Below, piece by piece: positions 37,601 to 44,405 of a DNA stretch of 56,787 nt. The DNA comes from Branchiostoma floridae (lineage: Eukaryota; Chordata; Leptocardii; Amphioxiformes; Branchiostomatidae), in NCBI RefSeq assembly GCF_000003815.2, contig NC_049983.1, positions 27,212,468 through 27,269,254 of the forward strand. The letters run 5' to 3'. The notes beneath the pieces were generated by a model. The model ran no database searches. It saw only the letters and a list, made by a program, of their open reading frames with translations, and was not told the DNA's origin. Position 1 is the first letter of the stretch. Each line of letters opens with the position of its first letter. Made by a program: the position numbers and the translations under genes.

Positions 37601-40600
37601 GTCATGCTCCTAACTTTCCCTCCCATTGTTCTTGACTTTCCCTCCCATTGTTCTTGACTTTCCCTTCCATTGTTCTTGACTTACCCATTGTTCTTGACTT
37701 TCCCTCCCATTGTTGAAAACTTCCCCAGTGTTCTCACATACACATTAATCATGTAATACAGGCAGTGTTGTTTTGAGCTAACTCGGAGTTTGACGCATTT
37801 GTGGCGCAACTTTCCAGTGTGGCTTCAGGATGCTTAAAATTTATAACATCCAACATATCATCAGCCTTCTGAGGCAGCCATTTGGCACCAAGTCTGAGAG
37901 TTAGGGTTAGGGTTATACTAAGGGTTAGGGTAAGGTTAATGGAGTAAGGGTTAGAGTTAGGGTTTGGAATAGGTCCTGTTAACTCACAGCATCCCTGTTC
38001 CCCACAGAGTTGATGCGTCAGCAGTGGAACATGTCGATGGGAATTACAACACTCTCAGCACCTCGGACATACACCGTTAGTGTTAGTGTTAGGGTAAATG
38101 TTAGGTTAGGGTTAGTGTTAGGCCTCACTAATGCCTCTCTGTACTCTGCAGAGTTGATGCGTCAGCAGTGGAACATGTCGGTGGGGAACTACAACACTCT
38201 CAGCACCTCCGACACACACTGTTAGTGGTAGTCTTAGTGTTAGGGTAAATGTTTAGGTTATGGCTAGGGCTAGGGTTAGTGTTAGTGTAAGACTAAGGGT
38301 TATGGTTAACATCTGTCTGTTGTCTGCAGAGTTGATGCGTCAGCAGTCCAACATGTCGGTGGGGAACTACAACACTCTCAGTACCTCGGACATACACTGT
38401 TAGTGTTAGTGTAAGGTTAGAGTAAGACTAAGGGTTAGGGTTAGGGTTAGGTCCCACTAACGTCTGTCTGTTCCCGACAGAGCTGATGCGACAGCAGTCC
38501 AACATGTCGGTGGGGAACTACACTCTCAGTACCTCGGACATTCACCGTCAGTGTTAGTGTTAGGGTTAGGGTTAGTGTTAGGTTAGAGTAAGGGTTAGTG
38601 TTAGGGTTAGGTCCTACTAACGCCTGTCTGTTCCCCACAGAGTTGATGCGACAGCAGTCCAACATGTCTGTCGGGAACTACAACACTCTCAGTACCTCGG
38701 ACATTCACCGTTAGTGTTAGTGTTAGTGTAAATGTTAGGTTAGAGTAAGACTAAGGGTAAGGGTTAGGTTTAGGTCCCACTAACGCCTGTCTGTCCCCCG
38801 CAGAGTTGATGCGTCAGCAGTCCAACATGTCGGTGGGGAATTGCAACACTCTCAGTACCTCGGACATACACCGTTAGTGGTAGTGTTAGGGTAAATGTTA
38901 GGTTAGAGTAAGAGTTAGGGTTAGGTCCCACTAACTCCTGTCTGTTGTCTGCAGAGCTGATGCGACAGCAGTCCAACATGTCTGTGGGGAATTGCAACAC
39001 TCTCAGTACCTCGGACATACACCGTTAGTGGTAGTGTTAGGGTAAATGTTAGGTTAGAGTAAGGGTTAGGGTTAGGGTTAGGGTTAGTGTTAGGGTAAAT
39101 GTTAGGTAAGAGTAAGACTAAAAGTTAGGGTCTGAGGTCCCACTAACGCCTGTCTGTTCCCTACAGAGTTGATGCGTCAGCAGTCCAACATGTCGGTGGG
39201 GAACTACAACACTCTCAGTACCTCCGACATCTACTGTTAGAGTTAGTGTTAGTGTTAGTGTTAGGGTAGAGTGAGACCTAGGGTAAATGTTTAACGCCTG
39301 TCTGTCCCCCACAGAGCTGATGCGACAGCAGTCGAACATGTCGGTGGGGAACTACAACACCCTCAGTACCTCGGACATTCACCAGGCCAATGGCGGGCCG
39401 GTCAATCGCAGCTTCGACGACACCGCCAAGGACAGGCATGCGCTGGGCGCCGACAGCGCGCTGAAGAGAACGGCGCTGTCGAACTCGCTACGGGACATCA
39501 CGGAAGCCACAGGTGATTATAGGTGGGAGTGTAGCGCAAACGTGACGTGACGCATGCAGGTGTGACACGATGGCATGCAGGTGTGACACGATGGCATGCA
39601 GAACTACCGGGTACATGCATGTTAGGTGTGCCTGTACGCTAGGTATATTTGTCCCTACATCTCAGGTGTAACCTGTTAACATACGTGGAGCACCATTGTG
39701 TTTCATTCATTTACAGTATTCATGATAGAACGGAAATTTAGTTTGTTGTTGTGTTTTGAGTTTCGGGTTGAAACGATTCGAAGTGTCGAAGGATCCTGTA
39801 TTTTCCTGGTGCAATACATTTTCAGTGCAAAAATTGTGAAAACACTACAATGTTTGATAACTGTATTGTGATCATGGTCGTCATTGTAGAGAAAAAAATC
39901 TACTCATCTTGTAGTGAAGTAGTTTTCCATGGTAACGCTCTTTGCATGGACCAATAGATGGGAAGAAGAAGGGGATGAAGAGGATACTGTCGTCACGTGA
40001 CTGACAATGACCCAGGTTTGGGCTGAGCTCTCAGGGTGCTTGTCTGGTGGATGTGATGTAACAAAGGGTGGCCAGGTCACACTAATCCTGCTGGTTCAGC
40101 CACTTGATTGGCAAATTAGAAAAAAAATCTGCACTATTTAGCAGTAGTACAAGCCTTCTCTTTCAGTCTGTTCTTCCATGCAAAGATCCAAAAACAGTCA
40201 AACTAAGGCTTCTTGGTGTATAGTGGTGACTTGTATGGGCCAAGCAAAAGCAGTTAGCCAGTCCTCAGCAACAAGTTAGTGCGACATAACATGTTGTCAT
40301 ATAATTGAATTGGTCTCAGCTTTAATTTGGTCTCACAAACTGGAAGCATCTAAAAATAAAAAGGTTTTGACAGTTCTGACCAAGTTTTTATACTCTACAT
40401 TGAATAATGGAACACATTTGCTGTTATCATTTTGGGTATCACTGGAAAAAGTGAGACATTTTCATTAAATCAGGGCAGTTTGAAGTCATCCGTCCTATTT
40501 TTTGTGGCCATAGAATTACTCTAACTACACCCGTAGCCACGCTGTGTGCCCAGTAGTGTCACTAACCAGACCTTACCCCCACCCTCAACCCCAGGCAAAA

Positions 40601-42533
40601 GAGGACGCCGTAACAGCGCAGGTTCCCTGGACAGTAATATGGTGAGTCACTAGGTGGCGCTACTGCACCTTCCCTCTAGTCTGCTCTAAAATGCATGCTC
40701 AGCATTTTGTCTGAATATCATCTACCAGTTGTGTCCTTGGGACAGTTAAAGCTAGGTAACTTTGCGTTGCGATTATTGCACTCAAGTAATAGTACGAATA
40801 CAAACTGTTAGAAGCAGCCTCTGTCTACTTGCATACCTGACACAGTACAGTTTGCACACGTTGGTAACACCAGTGTCAAGTGCATGCTGTACTGCCTCTT
40901 GTGCGTTATGCTATGTTCCAGTCAGGGTTCTAGCCAGCATTCGTTCTTCCGTCATTTGACGGAATTTCGCAGCTGGTGACGGACAAATATTTTGCCCATT
41001 CCGTCCTCTGTGACAGACAAAAATCGGCATGTAAAGATATTAAACAGATGAAAGTTTGCAAAGATCTCCGGAAATTCAGGACAGATGGCATTGAACCAAG
41101 CTGAGTCTATTCTACCAGCAAAATTTGCCCCAGGCCTCAGAATGCAGGAAATAGCATTTCAGAGGGTCTTAGCTATCTATCGCTCAACAAAATTTCCGAT
41201 CAAAATCCAGTGACGGAAAAAAATTTCATGCTGGCTAGAACACTGGTCCTTGCTTCTGTAGCAGCTGTAGTTTTACTGGCTAATGACTGTTCTTCTGTTG
41301 TCCTTCCTTCTCTCACCACAGTAACCAGCAGAGGGTACGTACTCATCAGCTTCTCACACTGGTCCTTCTGTCTGTCTCTCCTCCAGTCACTAACGTCTCC
41401 ACGGATACGTCAATCAGTCAATCAACCAATCATTCAGTCAATCAATCAATCAGTTAATTATCGGCAGGCATCAACGCCAGGATGTTTTGTACCTCCCTGA
41501 CTTAAAAAAATGAAAATCCGCCAAAAAGGGGCACAGACTTTGCTATTGCAACATTCTGCCTGGTATATCCAGAATTTGACTTATACCGGTAGATCAGTGA
41601 GAATTTATGACAGGAAACCTTTCTGTCTGCTGACAATATGACCATCTCACTACAGCAGATATTAGATTTTTAAATTGAGTCCTGGATGGTACTCCTAACT
41701 TCCATCAGGTTTTGCTTTGGCCACGACATGTCAACAAACAAACAGAATCAAGCACAAGAAAAGCTTCTAAAATACTTTTAACATTCCATTCTCACTTTAT
41801 TTGTTTATTCATTTATGAATCTTTTGGGTGCCCCTTCAATTAATCAACTCATTTCCAAGGTAGCCTTTTGCTGTTAACATTTTGTATCTGACAGAAAATT
41901 ACACATCCTCCTTGTGCTATTCATGGTTTCCGCCCAAACCCTATTCACCCCTGTGGAGACGTTACTGTCAGAGTGGACGGCGAGTTCTTTCTGTCTTACG
42001 AAGCTCAGTAGTGCAGCTTTAGTTCATGCAGCTGTTAGACTTACAGCGTTCCATCCAACCCGCTTCAGGATTTGACATCAGATGTTGGAAAGTAATCACT
42101 GAAGGCTGTTCCTGTGATCTGTAAGGCATGGTGTCATGTTGCATGTCTCTGAAGATGTTGTGACGTACTTGAAGTCGTTTGGTACGATCTGCATGGCCAG
42201 GAATGCCGGTTACGTCTCGAGCCTTTCTCACAACATAAACTCACACAGATGTCAAATCCTGAACTGGGAAAAATCTGACCATTCAGCAACTTTTTTCTGA
42301 CTAATTTTTTCGTTCCGCTGCAGATTCCGAGCGGCCGTCCTGAGCCCAGCATGAAGCGCTCGGAGAGTGAGCAGGACACGACGAGAACGTCGCTGCGCCA
42401 CTCCAACTCCTCGCTCTTCGGCGGTCTCTTCTCACGAAAACACAAGTCCACATCCAAGGCCAGCATGACCAGCGTCAAGAGCGACGTCAGCGTCGGCAGC
42501 ACAACTTCCTCCAACTCCAGCTCTGAAGCCTAG
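21907..42533 (+). CDS. IQSEC: IQSEC/BRAG ARF-GEF gene (3' portion, spliced)
   Basis: Thirteen constitutive-looking exons, one alternative PH exon and one possible extra exon join in phase to about 917 codons. Order of domains, counting from the first complete codon: IQ motif near residue 98, Ser-rich linker to about 425, Sec7 domain about 430-640 with the glutamic finger in QGEAQKVER at residue 526, PH domain 641-767, Ser/basic tail ending SNSSSEA. IQSEC proteins catalyse GDP/GTP exchange on ARF1/6-type GTPases at endosomal, plasma or postsynaptic membranes (family knowledge). The order IQ-Sec7-PH, the motif LERKYGG before the IQ, and the tail blocks ALSNSLRD and [14 protein letters not shown] separate it from cytohesins and BIG/GBF factors. 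The C-terminus lacks a PDZ-ligand motif. The first exon found starts in phase 1, so upstream exons must exist but were not found in 1-21906. One copy pre-dating the vertebrate IQSEC1/2/3 split would fit a non-vertebrate chordate (inference). Confidence 0.93.
22841..23391 (+). CDS. IQSEC: IQSEC exon: Ser-rich linker into Sec7
   Basis: Acceptor ctccccctag at 22831-22840, donor gtaaga at 23392; phase 0 in, phase 2 out. Low-complexity Ser/Gly/Arg/Asp-rich linker for about 165 residues, then [20 protein letters not shown], which opens the Sec7 domain. The linker has many Ser followed by acidic residues or Pro, plausible phosphorylation sites (inference). The intron before it is only 156 bp, the shortest in this gene. 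Confidence 0.95.
23632..23699 (+). repeat. Decayed duplicate of the next Sec7 exon, with acceptor
   Basis: A unit of about 108 bp (ttccttgagatgtt at 23591 and again at 23699) holds intron end plus exon start. The copy begins after cttgcag and matches the start of the exon at 23743, but has lost 8 bases near its start, which shifts the frame, and carries a stop. It has no donor. It is the mildest case of the boundary duplications seen at other exons here. Confidence 0.8.
23743..23904 (+). CDS. IQSEC: IQSEC exon: Sec7 domain part 1
   Basis: Acceptor cttgtag at 23736-23742, donor gtgagt at 23905; starts with 1 base of a codon and ends in phase 2. Encodes [20 protein letters not shown] and [20 protein letters not shown], the first helices of the Sec7 fold as in all IQSEC proteins. 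The split Lys and Asp codons join cleanly to the neighbouring exons. Confidence 0.95.
23905..26783 (+). other. Intron with degenerate tandem repeat
   Basis: No exon seen. (TAG)n microsatellite at about 23922-23945. At about 25290-26200 a unit of roughly 180 bp recurs about five times in diverged form, with the recurring phrases 'cctgagtg...gcaggttggggttatttttgtg' and 'agcccatat...taaacccaaacaca'. About 26205-26350 is base-balanced, non-repetitive sequence. Confidence 0.6.
26784..27055 (+). repeat. Three truncated copies of the Sec7 glutamic-finger exon start
   Basis: Truncated copies begin at 26784, 26880 and 26968, each after tttacag preceded by (TTTG)n. Copies two and three reproduce the first 42-43 bases of the true exon exactly, encoding [14 protein letters not shown], and then run straight into (TTTG)n. 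The first copy has diverged ([14 protein letters not shown]). Unit length is about 88 bp. None contains the catalytic Glu. The full exon is the last, 3'-most member. Confidence 0.92.
27056..27170 (+). CDS. IQSEC: IQSEC exon: Sec7 catalytic glutamic finger
   Basis: Acceptor tttacag at 27049-27055, donor gtcagt at 27171; phase 2 in, 0 out. Encodes [20 protein letters not shown] then [17 protein letters not shown]. The Glu of QGEAQKVER (codon 27141-27143) is the glutamic finger that expels Mg2+ and the GDP beta-phosphate in Sec7 GEFs (family knowledge). Its presence argues for an active exchange factor. Confidence 0.96.
27509..27789 (+). repeat. Three truncated copies of the AFSQRYCIC exon start
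   Basis: Copies at 27509-27562, 27610-27663 and 27719-27754. Each follows an AG (cacccag or tttacag) and starts GC(A/G)TTTTCTCAGAGATACTG. The first two run to the Asn of HQFN and then enter 'attgtaccccc'; the third stops after 'cccagcg'. (TTTG)n forms the pyrimidine-like tract of copies two, three and the true exon. Units are about 101-109 bp with an internal deletion in the third. Confidence 0.92.
27790..27964 (+). CDS. IQSEC: IQSEC exon: Sec7 hydrophobic groove
   Basis: Acceptor tttacag, donor gtacgc at 27965; phase 0 in, 1 out. Encodes [20 protein letters not shown], then [20 protein letters not shown] and [17 protein letters not shown]. The stretch [11 protein letters not shown] is the conserved Sec7 motif 2 that lines the ARF switch-binding groove. 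Good codon agreement and no internal stop. Confidence 0.96.
27995..28256 (+). mobile_element. Foldback MITE with ~70-bp inverted arms
   Basis: Arms 28001-28068 and about 28183-28250 are near-perfect reverse complements (both contain 'ccaacagccaaactgcctg' in opposite orientation), extending outwards to TACACAGGG / CCCTACGTA. No coding capacity. The central loop has CCAAT at 28098-28102 and TATATAA at 28141-28147, about 40 bp apart. It lies only 30 bp downstream of the donor at 27965. Confidence 0.85.
28257..29840 (+). other. Intron sequence, no exon seen
   Basis: Contains a poly-C run near 28727-28739. A degenerate repeat at about 28800-29070 recurs as 'gtgataggtgctgcactctggttggtgctg'. A GTGAGTGAGT-rich stretch covers about 29690-29815. 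Otherwise featureless to me. Confidence 0.5.
29841..30201 (+). repeat. 29-bp minisatellite made of splice acceptors (12 copies)
   Basis: Unit consensus 'tgacctttgccctgttgctag' followed by 'gcatYacc', 29 bp, about twelve copies before the true acceptor at 30201. Each unit ends in a pyrimidine-rich tract plus CTAG, and the following GC equals the first two bases of the exon. The twelfth copy has ctatgc and so has lost its AG. Eleven potential acceptors therefore precede the one that keeps the reading frame. Confidence 0.93.
30202..30341 (+). CDS. IQSEC: IQSEC exon: Sec7 C-terminal helices
   Basis: Acceptor gttgctag, donor gtgagt at 30342; phase 1 in, 0 out. Encodes [20 protein letters not shown] then [20 protein letters not shown] and IVGNKP. 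Matches the end of Sec7 and the Sec7-PH linker of IQSEC proteins. The junction after NKP can be joined in frame to either alternative PH exon. Confidence 0.95.
30342..32134 (+). other. Intron; one base-balanced segment
   Basis: Microsatellite (TTG)n at 30361-30392. About 30830-31085 is non-repetitive with mixed GC and many homeobox-like TAAT cores, unlike the AT-rich sequence on either side. It is a candidate conserved non-coding element, but only comparison could show it. No exon seen. Confidence 0.35.
32135..32254 (+). CDS. IQSEC: IQSEC alternative PH exon A
   Basis: Acceptor tttgacccacag at 32123-32134, donor gtaggt at 32255, 120 bases, phase 0 on both sides. Encodes [20 protein letters not shown] then [20 protein letters not shown]. 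It aligns over its full length with the exon at 33045 at about 23 of 40 identical residues, with a two-residue gap, and shares the same donor hexamer. Being 0-0 it can replace exon B without changing frame. It lacks the [12 protein letters not shown] block typical of the family. Alternatives: a dying duplicate (but there is no stop and both sites are intact) or an exon included in addition to B. Confidence 0.85.
33045..33170 (+). CDS. IQSEC: IQSEC PH exon B (canonical)
   Basis: Acceptor tttcccgccag at 33034-33044, donor gtaggt at 33171, 126 bases, phase 0-0. Encodes [20 protein letters not shown] then [20 protein letters not shown] and LV. This is the family-typical start of the PH domain (first strands and basic loop) and follows NKP directly, as in the vertebrate short isoforms. 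An (AAAC)n tract lies at 32906-32927. Confidence 0.95.
33171..35042 (+). other. Intron with small duplications
   Basis: A 34-bp segment 'cctcccccgcctaactatgc' is duplicated at about 33545-33610. At about 34690-34990 a unit of roughly 60 bp recurs with 'aagtcttaggaatcccag' and 'tcattttgaaag' variants, ending about 50 bp before the acceptor of the next exon. No exon seen. Confidence 0.5.
35043..35142 (+). CDS. IQSEC: IQSEC exon: PH domain middle
   Basis: Acceptor ctccccacag, donor gtaagt at 35143; phase 0 in, 1 out. Encodes [20 protein letters not shown] then [13 protein letters not shown]. Lys-rich beta hairpin followed by a hydrophobic strand, matching the IQSEC PH domain. Joins equally to exon A or B. 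Confidence 0.95.
35407..35450 (+). CDS. IQSEC: IQSEC short exon: PH domain
   Basis: A 44-base exon with acceptor ttacag at 35401-35406 and donor gtaaga at 35451; phase 1 in, 0 out. With the split His it reads [15 protein letters not shown], matching the family's YYxxGxRL segment. Found only because the phases of both neighbours require it. Confidence 0.9.
35490..36330 (+). repeat. 31-bp minisatellite sharing the next exon's first bases
   Basis: The unit reads 'gttctgatgac' then 'ttgttcaaactcgtg' and a spacer, about 31 bp. Clear members start near 35996, 36025, 36055, 36086, 36117, 36148, 36179, 36210, 36245, 36277 and 36300, with one to two left of the transposon at 35605. The exon at 36331 starts with the same 11 bases, GTTCTGATGAC. 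Unlike the other boundary arrays, the copies lack an AG directly before this motif, so they look like exon-start duplicates without working acceptors. Confidence 0.8.
35605..35967 (+). mobile_element. MITE with 33-bp terminal inverted repeats
   Basis: Ends GGCCACACCAATTTAATTTC (35605 onwards) and its reverse complement (to 35967) match for about 33 bases, flanked by TA on both sides (35603-35604, 35968-35969). 363 bp, AT-rich, no transposase. It interrupts the 31-bp minisatellite, so it is younger than at least part of it. A second copy in opposite internal orientation starts at 56534. Confidence 0.9.
36331..36439 (+). CDS. IQSEC: IQSEC exon: PH C-terminal helix
   Basis: Acceptor cctccgcag, donor gtgagc at 36440; phase 0 in, 1 out. 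Encodes [20 protein letters not shown] then [16 protein letters not shown], the last strand and the long C-terminal helix of the PH domain with the family's extension. Confidence 0.96.
36845..37452. other. Assembly gap (608 N)
   Basis: Run of N. It follows C-rich, T-rich low-complexity sequence (36755-36844), so the gap is probably an unresolved tandem repeat. Any exon start inside it is lost. Reading frames that cross it are meaningless. Confidence 0.99.
37453..37579 (+). CDS. Possible extra IQSEC exon, 5' end in gap
   Basis: Directly after the gap an open frame reads [20 protein letters not shown] then [20 protein letters not shown] and PT, followed by a donor-like gtatac at 37580. If the exon ends at 37579 it is in phase 1, exactly what the next exon (G|AG, 39315) and the previous one (36439, phase 1) need, so it could be an optional symmetric exon. 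The acidic, Ser/Glu-rich composition suits a disordered tail. I do not recognise it in other IQSEC proteins. It could equally be chance. Confidence 0.45.
37605..37722 (+). repeat. Short tandem repeat, ~25 bp unit
   Basis: 'cccattgttcttgactttc' recurs about five times with small differences. It lies just after the possible exon that ends at 37579. Confidence 0.8.
38008..39235 (+). repeat. Eight truncated, spliceable copies of the ELMRQQ exon
   Basis: Exon-like blocks at 38008-38075, 38152-38220, 38330-38398, 38481-38546, 38641-38709, 38804-38872, 38955-39023 and 39167-39235. Each follows a good acceptor (for example 'ctgtctgttccccacag') and matches the first 69 bases of the true exon at 39315 (ELMRQQ...[13 protein letters not shown]). 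Then, instead of continuing with QANGG, each meets GTTAGT or GTCAGT and TTAGGG-like repeats. Six are 69 bases, one is 66 and the first is 68. Read through, each hits TAG within two codons. Spliced at that GT, seven would be phase 1-1 and keep frame. The donors are weak (C or T at -1, T or C at +3). Confidence 0.92.
39315..39512 (+). CDS. IQSEC: IQSEC exon: tail, full-length member of the array
   Basis: Acceptor gtccccccacag, donor gtgatt at 39513, 198 bases, phase 1-1. Encodes [20 protein letters not shown] then [40 protein letters not shown] and DITEAT. The block [12 protein letters not shown] is shared with vertebrate IQSEC1/2. Joined to 36439 it restores Glu at the split codon. Confidence 0.95.
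39513..40594 (+). other. Intron, no feature recognised
   Basis: A short direct repeat 'caggtgtgacacgatggcatg' occurs near 39557-39600. No exon or transposon seen in the rest. Confidence 0.5.
40595..40641 (+). CDS. IQSEC: IQSEC exon: basic KRGRR microblock
   Basis: A 47-base exon between ccccag (40589-40594) and gtgagt (40642); phase 1 in, 0 out. Encodes [16 protein letters not shown]. This matches the conserved KRGRRSS.GSLDSN block of the vertebrate IQSEC tail, giving strong support despite its size. The RRNS context is a basophilic kinase consensus (inference). Confidence 0.94.
40923..41244 (+). mobile_element. Short inverted-repeat element, 'gggttctagccagcat' ends
   Basis: Starts cagggttctagccagcat and ends atgctggctagaacactg, reverse complements over about 15 bases. 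Inside, GACGGAA/CCGTC motifs repeat on both arms. At 41115-41170 is the phrase 'ccagcaaaatttgcccc...aggaaatagcatttcagagggtc', also found inside the element at 44406. No coding capacity. Confidence 0.7.
41245..42323 (+). other. Last IQSEC intron, no exon recognised
   Basis: A (TCAA/TCAG)n stretch lies at about 41410-41460. A weak acceptor 'cttctctcaccacag' at 41322 is followed by a possible tiny exon ending before ggtacg at 41336, but nothing supports its use. Otherwise nothing seen. Confidence 0.4.
42324..42533 (+). CDS. IQSEC: IQSEC last coding exon with stop
   Basis: Acceptor ttccgctgcag, phase 0. Encodes [20 protein letters not shown], then [20 protein letters not shown] and a Ser/Thr/Lys tail ending SNSSSEA, with stop TAG at 42531-42533. 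The [11 protein letters not shown] block matches vertebrate SSLLGSLFGSKR. There is no C-terminal PDZ ligand as in some vertebrate isoforms; a longer alternative end cannot be excluded. Confidence 0.95.
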   Translation: MPSGRPEPSMKRSESEQDTTRTSLRHSNSSLFGGLFSRKHKSTSKASMTSVKSDVSVGSTTSSNSSSEA

Positions 42534-42985
42534 CAACCGTATCCTAGCAACCTCCAACTCCAGCTCTGAAGCCTAGCAACCGCCTCCTAGCAACAAAGCT
42601 CCAGCTCTATCCTTGCAACATCCTAGCAACCAACTCCTGGCGACTGCTCCTTCCTACACCAGCTCTGAAGCCTAGCAACCGTATCCAAGCAACTGCCTCC
42701 TCCAACTCCAGCTCTGAAGCCTAGCAACTGTCTCCTAGCAACCGCCTCCTCCAACTCCAGCTCTGAAGCCTAGCAACTGTCTCCTAGCAACCTCCAACTC
42801 TAGCTCTGAAGCCTAGCAATCGTCTCCTAGCAACCTCCAACTCCAGCTCTGAAGCCTAGCAACTGTCTCCTAGCAACCAAATCCAGCTCTATCTTTGCAA
42901 CATCCTAGCAACCAACTCCTCTTAGCAACTGACTCCTGGCAACTGCCGCTTCCTACACCAGCTCTGAAGCCTGGGAACTTTACTG
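42507..42985 (+). repeat. Minisatellite spanning the stop codon
   Basis: The final coding block (CCAACTCCAGCTCTGAAGCC, then TAG) is repeated about seven more times in the 3' UTR, near 42551, 42658, 42698, 42747, 42786, 42835 and 42954. The copies are separated by 'tcctagcaac' motifs that occur well over ten times. Each copy preserves the equivalent of NSSSEA-stop. The duplication therefore crossed the coding/UTR boundary. Confidence 0.92.
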
Positions 42986-44203
42986 TCTAAAACAAAACTG
43001 AGCAAACTGAGAAGTTTGGAACTGAATGAAAATTGCTTGGATGTGCACTTGCTGTTTATCTGGAGAAAACAGTACAAACTGTGTAAGATAAGCGGGTGGG
43101 TGGGGGCTCATGTGGGGAGGGTATGTATGTATATACACAGCTGTACAGTACTGTTGGTTCTATAGCAGCCTTCTGTAGGCTGTTAGAGACAAGGGAAGGC
43201 TGAACCTCAGTCTTCCTTTGGTTCCCACGTTTGTTTGTCATCGATCATTGCAGTGAAACTGAATCTCCTGTAGAAAGGAAAACTGATGTGAATGTTTTAG
43301 GCTTGGGTCACCATTGAGGGAGGGCAAAACAAAAACTTATTACAGCTTTGATAGAGCAAACAATTCAACTATTAAAAATTCAACAGATCTTGTCTGTAAA
43401 CTGAGTAAGTGAATTGATCTAGCCGGAGCCAACCCAGCCCCTGCTATGCCATGTTAGTTGTTGTCGTGAGTGTTCAGCCAAAAATACTGGTTCAAACTGT
43501 CGGGTGAGAAATGACTAATTGTGTAAATATTCTAAGACTATCATTTGTACATAGCTATAAGTATGGGGTTGGGGCTGCTCTAATGCATCCTCCACCCTTT
43601 CTTTGTCTGGTCTGTGGTACGAGGAATCCAACAGGCGATCCAAATTGTGAATTGTGCAGAAAATTCTATATTATAGTCATACAAATTCACTTTGAGTTGA
43701 ATAGAAAAAAGATTCAAGAAGAAGACATAAACTAATTCTTATTCTGAGCTGGCTAGAAATAATCCCTCTGGTCAGCCTAGAAGAAAACTGTAGGTAAACT
43801 TGAGGACTCTGTTTGGACTCCTCCTGATAACGGTTTAAAGTTCTGTATACAGGCTTTTCATTTGACGTCACCTGCACCGTGTTGGATTACAGCGTACCTC
43901 TGTAAACTACACAAAGATGCTACTGCTCAATTGGTAGTCGGAGGATTCAAATTATAATTAGTATGACGTCAATGAAAAGCTTGTATGAGGAACACTTTGC
44001 TGTGTGTTGGTGGGAACCAGGAAACAGAGTTGAAGCCGCCCGCTCTGATGTAACGTTGTGCTGAACACAGTCGTGTGTGTCGAGTCTCTGTGCTGCTGTA
44101 TGTTCTGGTGCTGGACACCACAAGCTTAGTCCCCTTTAGGCGCAGCAGTAATTTACTTAGGTGCACTGTGTTTTCATTACGTGGGGAGGGGGGCACCATT
44201 CGC
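42986..44203 (+). other. Probable IQSEC 3' UTR
   Basis: No recognisable coding exon apart from the small frame at 43583. Three candidate properties support UTR: it follows the stop, is on the same strand, and no strong poly(A) signal was noticed before 47563. The extent is an inference. Confidence 0.45.
43583..43735 (+). CDS. Small ORF with RanBP2-like four-cysteine motif
   Basis: ATG at 43583, stop at 43733-43735, 50 residues. Its N-terminal half reads PPFLCLVCGTRNPTGDPNCE then LCRKF, that is C-x2-C-x3-N-x6-C-x2-C. This is exactly the spacing of RanBP2-type zinc fingers, with Phe in place of the usual Trp before the first Cys. The second half is a basic/acidic helix-like stretch. It sits in the likely IQSEC 3' UTR. 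It could be a chance frame, an exon of another transcript, or a relic of a transposon gene. I do not recognise a specific protein. Confidence 0.3.
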   Translation: MHPPPFLCLVCGTRNPTGDPNCELCRKFYIIVIQIHFELNRKKIQEEDIN

Positions 44204-44385
44204 AGGCTTTTAGCTAGTAAGGCATCTGGGTGTCATTGGGTGCCCTGTACTGAAAATGATCAGAAATTAGACACTCTCATGCACTCCTGTAAATTTTCAA
44301 TGGGGACACAGAAATGGGAAAGTCAATACAGACACGTCACCCAGCAAAAGTGGAGACCCTCTGCCAAAATCCTAGCTAAAAGCCT
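44204..44385 (+). mobile_element. Short inverted-repeat element, 'aggcttttagctag' ends
   Basis: Begins aggcttttagctag and ends cctagctaaaagcct, exact reverse complements over about 14 bases. 182 bp, no coding content. Same end type as the element at 11950. Confidence 0.65.
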
Positions 44386-44405
44386 TGCAGGGAGGTGCCT
44401 AGTTA

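Noticed and set aside
36484-37635. Open frames of 250-380 residues crossing 36845-37452
   Set aside because: They read through assembly N bases; only the short real sequence after the gap was considered.
37900-39140. Chromosome end or telomere from TTAGGG runs
   Set aside because: Short, impure, interrupted by exon copies and flanked by coding exons on both sides; interstitial repeat only.
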